Positions 61,588 through 64,000 of a stretch of 64,000 nt of DNA are shown one piece after another. The stretch spans positions 620,001-684,000 of the forward strand of contig NZ_JAHWCI010000008.1 in NCBI RefSeq assembly GCF_019550915.1, given 5' to 3'. The notes beneath the pieces are model-generated. The model had not been told where the DNA came from. It searched no databases and saw only the letters and a list, made by a program, of their open reading frames with translations. The translations under genes were made by a program, and so were the position numbers. The first letter of the stretch is position 1. Each line of letters opens with the position of its first letter. This stretch comes from Mumia sp. zg.B17 (GTDB lineage: Bacteria; Actinomycetota; Actinomycetes; Propionibacteriales; Nocardioidaceae).

Positions 61588-63081
61588 ATGACTGACGTCT
61601 CGTACGACCCGCGCACCGGACGCGTGAACGGCGAGGTGGAGGCGACCCCGCTGGACCAGGTCGACGCGATCGTGGCGGCTGCGGCGGCGTGCGCGATCGA
61701 GGTGGCCGCGACGCCGCCCGCCGAGCGTGTCCGGTGGTCCGCGGCGATCGCGGACGCCCTCGAGGCGGCGCGGGACGAGCTCGTGGACCTGGCCGACGCG
61801 GAGACGGCGCTCGGGCGACCGCGTCTGGAGGGTGAGGTCGCTCGGACGGCGGGGCAGCTGCGCTTCTATGCCGACGTCGCGGTGGAGGGCTCCTATCTCG
61901 GCGCCACCATCGACCACGCCGCCGGCGCCAACCCGCCGCTCGCCCGGGTCAACGTGCCACTGGGGCCGGTCGCGGTGTTCGGCGCCAGCAACTTCCCGTT
62001 CGCGTTCAGCGTCCTCGGCAACGACACCGCGTCGGCCCTCGCGGCGGGGTGCCCCGTCGTCGTCAAGGGACACCCCGCGCATCCCCTCCTGAGCCAGCGG
62101 CTCGGTGCTCTCGCGACGGAGGCGTTGCGCGACGCCGGAGCGCCCGACGGCGTGCTCGGGATCGTCCATGGCTTCGACGCGGGCGTGCACCTGGTCGCGG
62201 CCCCTCAGATCGCGGCCGTCGCGTTCACGGGCTCGCAGCGCGCGGGCATGGCGCTCCGCGAGGCGGCGCAGCAGCGCGACGTCCCGATCCCCGTCTTCGC
62301 CGAGATGGGCACCGTCAACCCGGTCGTGGTGACCCCCGCGGCCGCGGAGGCCCGCCTCGGCGAGATCGCCTCCGGGTTCGTCGGCTCCTTCACCCTCGGT
62401 ACGGGGCAGTTCTGCACCAAGCCCGGTCTGCTGCTCGCGCCGCGCGGCTCGCGGGCCGCCGAGGCCGTCGCCTCCGCCCTCCGCGAGACCGCACCGCGAG
62501 GGTGGGCGCTGACCCAGGGCATCGCCGACGCGGCACGGACCGGCGTCGGCGAGCTGGTGGACGCCGGCGCGGAGGTGGTCGCGGAGATCGCCGGCCCCGA
62601 CGACGGCTGGTCGGTCTCCTCCACCGTCCTGTCCGTTCCGCTCGACGCGCTCCAGCCGGGCAGCCGTCTGCTCGAGGAGTGCTTCGGACCGGTGGCCCTC
62701 GTCGCGGAGTACGACGACGAGACCGCCCTGACCCGGACCGTCGGCGCTCTCCAGGGGACGCTCGCCGCGACCGTGGTCGCCGACGGTGACTCCGACCCAG
62801 ACCTCCCCGGCGTCCTCGCCGAGCTCACCTCCAAGGCGGGGCGCGTCACGGTCGGGGACTTCCCGACCGGCGTCGCGTACACGTGGGCGCAGCACCACGG
62901 CGGTCCGTGGCCCGCGACCTCCGACCCGACGGCGACCTCGGTGGGGGCCGGCGCGCTCAGCAGGTTCACACGGCCGGTCACCTACCAGTCGGTGCCGGAC
63001 GCCGCGCTGCCCGCGCCGCTGCGTGAGAGCAACCCGTGGGGCATCCCGCGGCGGGTCGACGGGCGGCTGATGACGCCGTGA
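61588..63081 (+). CDS. aldehyde dehydrogenase (2-oxoglutarate-semialdehyde-type)
   Basis: A 497-residue aldehyde dehydrogenase of the alpha-ketoglutaric-semialdehyde/NADP subfamily, with LGPVAVFGASNFPFAFSVLGND as the cofactor entry, VFAEMGTVNPVVV with the active-site Glu and GTGQFCTKPGLLL with the catalytic Cys. Which semialdehyde it oxidises is not certain; after GabT the expected intermediate is succinate semialdehyde. Its ribosome binding site seems to come from the repeat element just upstream. Stop overlaps the next start (GTGA). Confidence 0.87.
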   Translation: MTDVSYDPRTGRVNGEVEATPLDQVDAIVAAAAACAIEVAATPPAERVRWSAAIADALEAARDELVDLADAETALGRPRLEGEVARTAGQLRFYADVAVEGSYLGATIDHAAGANPPLARVNVPLGPVAVFGASNFPFAFSVLGNDTASALAAGCPVVVKGHPAHPLLSQRLGALATEALRDAGAPDGVLGIVHGFDAGVHLVAAPQIAAVAFTGSQRAGMALREAAQQRDVPIPVFAEMGTVNPVVVTPAAAEARLGEIASGFVGSFTLGTGQFCTKPGLLLAPRGSRAAEAVASALRETAPRGWALTQGIADAARTGVGELVDAGAEVVAEIAGPDDGWSVSSTVLSVPLDALQPGSRLLEECFGPVALVAEYDDETALTRTVGALQGTLAATVVADGDSDPDLPGVLAELTSKAGRVTVGDFPTGVAYTWAQHHGGPWPATSDPTATSVGAGALSRFTRPVTYQSVPDAALPAPLRESNPWGIPRRVDGRLMTP

Positions 63082-64000
63082 CCGCGCCGCTGGAGGGGAT
63101 CCTCGTGGCGGACTTCAGTCGCGTCCTCGCCGGACCGATGGCCACGTCGATGCTCGCCGACCTGGGCGCCACGGTCGTCAAGGTCGAGCGCCCCGGCGTC
63201 GGGGACGACACCCGGCACTGGGGACCGCCGTGGACGGCGGCCGGCACCGCGTCCTACTTCGAGAGCGCCAACCGCACCAAGCGCAGCGTCACCCTCGACC
63301 TCCGCGACGAGGGCGACCTCGCCCTCGCCCGTCGCCTCGTACGCCGTGCTGACGTGCTGGTGGAGAACTTCCGCGCCGGCACGCTCGACCGGCTGGGTCT
63401 GGGGTACGACGCGGTGACCGCCGACAACCCCCGACTCGTCTACTGCTCGATCACGGGCTTCGGCAGCGGTGCAGGGGCCGCACTGCCGGGATACGACTTC
63501 GTCGTGCAGGCCGTCGGCGGACTCATGAGCATCACGGGCGACCCCGACGGCGAGCCGACCAAGGCCGGAGTGGCGCTGGTCGACGTCCTGACCGGCAAGG
63601 ACGCCGTCATCGGCATCCTGGCGGCCCTCGCCGAGCGTGAGCGCAGCGGACGCGGCCAGCGGGTGGAGGTCGCCCTGCTGTCGAGCCTGCTCGGGTCGCT
63701 CGTCAACCAGGCCACGAGCTGTCTGACGACCGGCGAGGCCCCCCGGCGGATGGGCAACCAGCACCCGTCGATCGCGCCGTACGAGACGCTGCGGTGCGCC
63801 GACGGCATGCTGGCCGTCGCCTGCGGCAACGACGGACAGTTCGCGCGGCTCTGCACGGGCGTCGGTCGTCCCGAGCTCGCCGAGGACCCGCGCTTCGCCA
63901 CCAACGCGAACCGTGTCGCTCACCGCGCCGACCTCGTCACCGCCCTCGAGGACGCGCTGTCCGCCGACACCGCGGCGGCGTGGCAGGAGCGGTTGTCCGA
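63078..64000 (+). CDS. CaiB/BaiF-type (class III) CoA transferase, 3' end beyond window
   Basis: At least 307 codons from the GTG at 63078, still open at the window edge; full-length members have about 380-410. It opens APLEGILVADFSRVLAGPMATSMLADLGATVVKVE, the class III CoA-transferase start, and has the catalytic aspartate at about residue 169 in VALVDVLTGKDAV. Transfers CoA between carboxylates such as succinate and another acid. Last visible gene of the PucR-linked operon, so it may activate the carboxylate formed by the dehydrogenase. Confidence 0.88.
   Translation, partial: MTAPLEGILVADFSRVLAGPMATSMLADLGATVVKVERPGVGDDTRHWGPPWTAAGTASYFESANRTKRSVTLDLRDEGDLALARRLVRRADVLVENFRAGTLDRLGLGYDAVTADNPRLVYCSITGFGSGAGAALPGYDFVVQAVGGLMSITGDPDGEPTKAGVALVDVLTGKDAVIGILAALAERERSGRGQRVEVALLSSLLGSLVNQATSCLTTGEAPRRMGNQHPSIAPYETLRCADGMLAVACGNDGQFARLCTGVGRPELAEDPRFATNANRVAHRADLVTALEDALSADTAAAWQERLS

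Overview
The window is high-GC DNA with GTG/TTG starts, 4-bp ATGA/GTGA gene overlaps, few non-coding gaps and a gene set (GTP-dependent PEPCK, DUF4446, recC-recB-recD operon, LAL-type LuxR regulators, an ECF42-type sigma factor with a YCII partner) typical of an actinobacterium, most likely of the Propionibacteriales (Nocardioidaceae-like). That placement is inferred from gene content and composition; no rRNA or other phylogenetic marker is present.

Layout. 0-1.7 kb: YCII protein and ECF sigma factor. 1.7-4.0 kb: an accessory three-gene minus-strand module (TIGR04255-family protein plus two unknowns) lying just downstream of a tRNA-Arg(ACG). 4.2-25.3 kb: chromosomal genes including a secreted S55-type protein, pckG, an LLM oxidoreductase/DODA-like dioxygenase pair, an MFS pump, arginine deiminase, a PAP2-type membrane enzyme, LysE, a PadR-controlled ABC exporter, an ArsR/SRPBCC pair and a LAL regulator flanked by a cupin gene and an SDR gene. 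25.4-30.1 kb: an accessory island of lower GC and unknown genes, bounded on one side by a decayed copy of the 3' end of recD and on the other by intact recD. 30.1-38.5 kb: recC-recB-recD operon. 38.9-40.6 kb: a second accessory patch (membrane protein plus beta-barrel-like protein) ending in a truncated peptidase E tail. 40.6-55.5 kb: cupin, response regulator/GlsB pair, sigma/anti-sigma-like pair, iron-siderophore ABC operon with a DtxR/IdeR-like box, lactonase, reductase, two hydrolases with a MarR regulator, PrsW-like protease, VOC and SRPBCC proteins and a MazEF toxin-antitoxin pair. 55.5-64 kb: PucR regulator divergent from a GABA/polyamine-type catabolic operon (APC permease, aldehyde dehydrogenase, GABA transaminase, second aldehyde dehydrogenase, CaiB-type CoA transferase that runs off the end).

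Genes that act together: recC/B/D (double-strand break repair and foreign DNA degradation); the fec-type ATPase, binding protein and fused permease (ferric-siderophore import, iron-repressed); PucR plus permease/dehydrogenase/transaminase (uptake of an amine or amino acid and its conversion to succinate semialdehyde); PadR/DUF1048/ABC (drug-type export). Several operator-like dyads were found by eye, notably two nearly identical 18-bp sites flanking the LAL gene.

The most unusual structures are the recombination scars: a duplicated recD tail beside the island, a 31-bp duplicated permease-gene tail flanking the sigma/anti-sigma pair, and the pepE tail. There are also an 81-bp palindromic repeat present twice, a direct-plus-inverted 21-bp array upstream of pckG, and two apparent single-base frameshifts (a PAP2 gene and the prsW-like gene).
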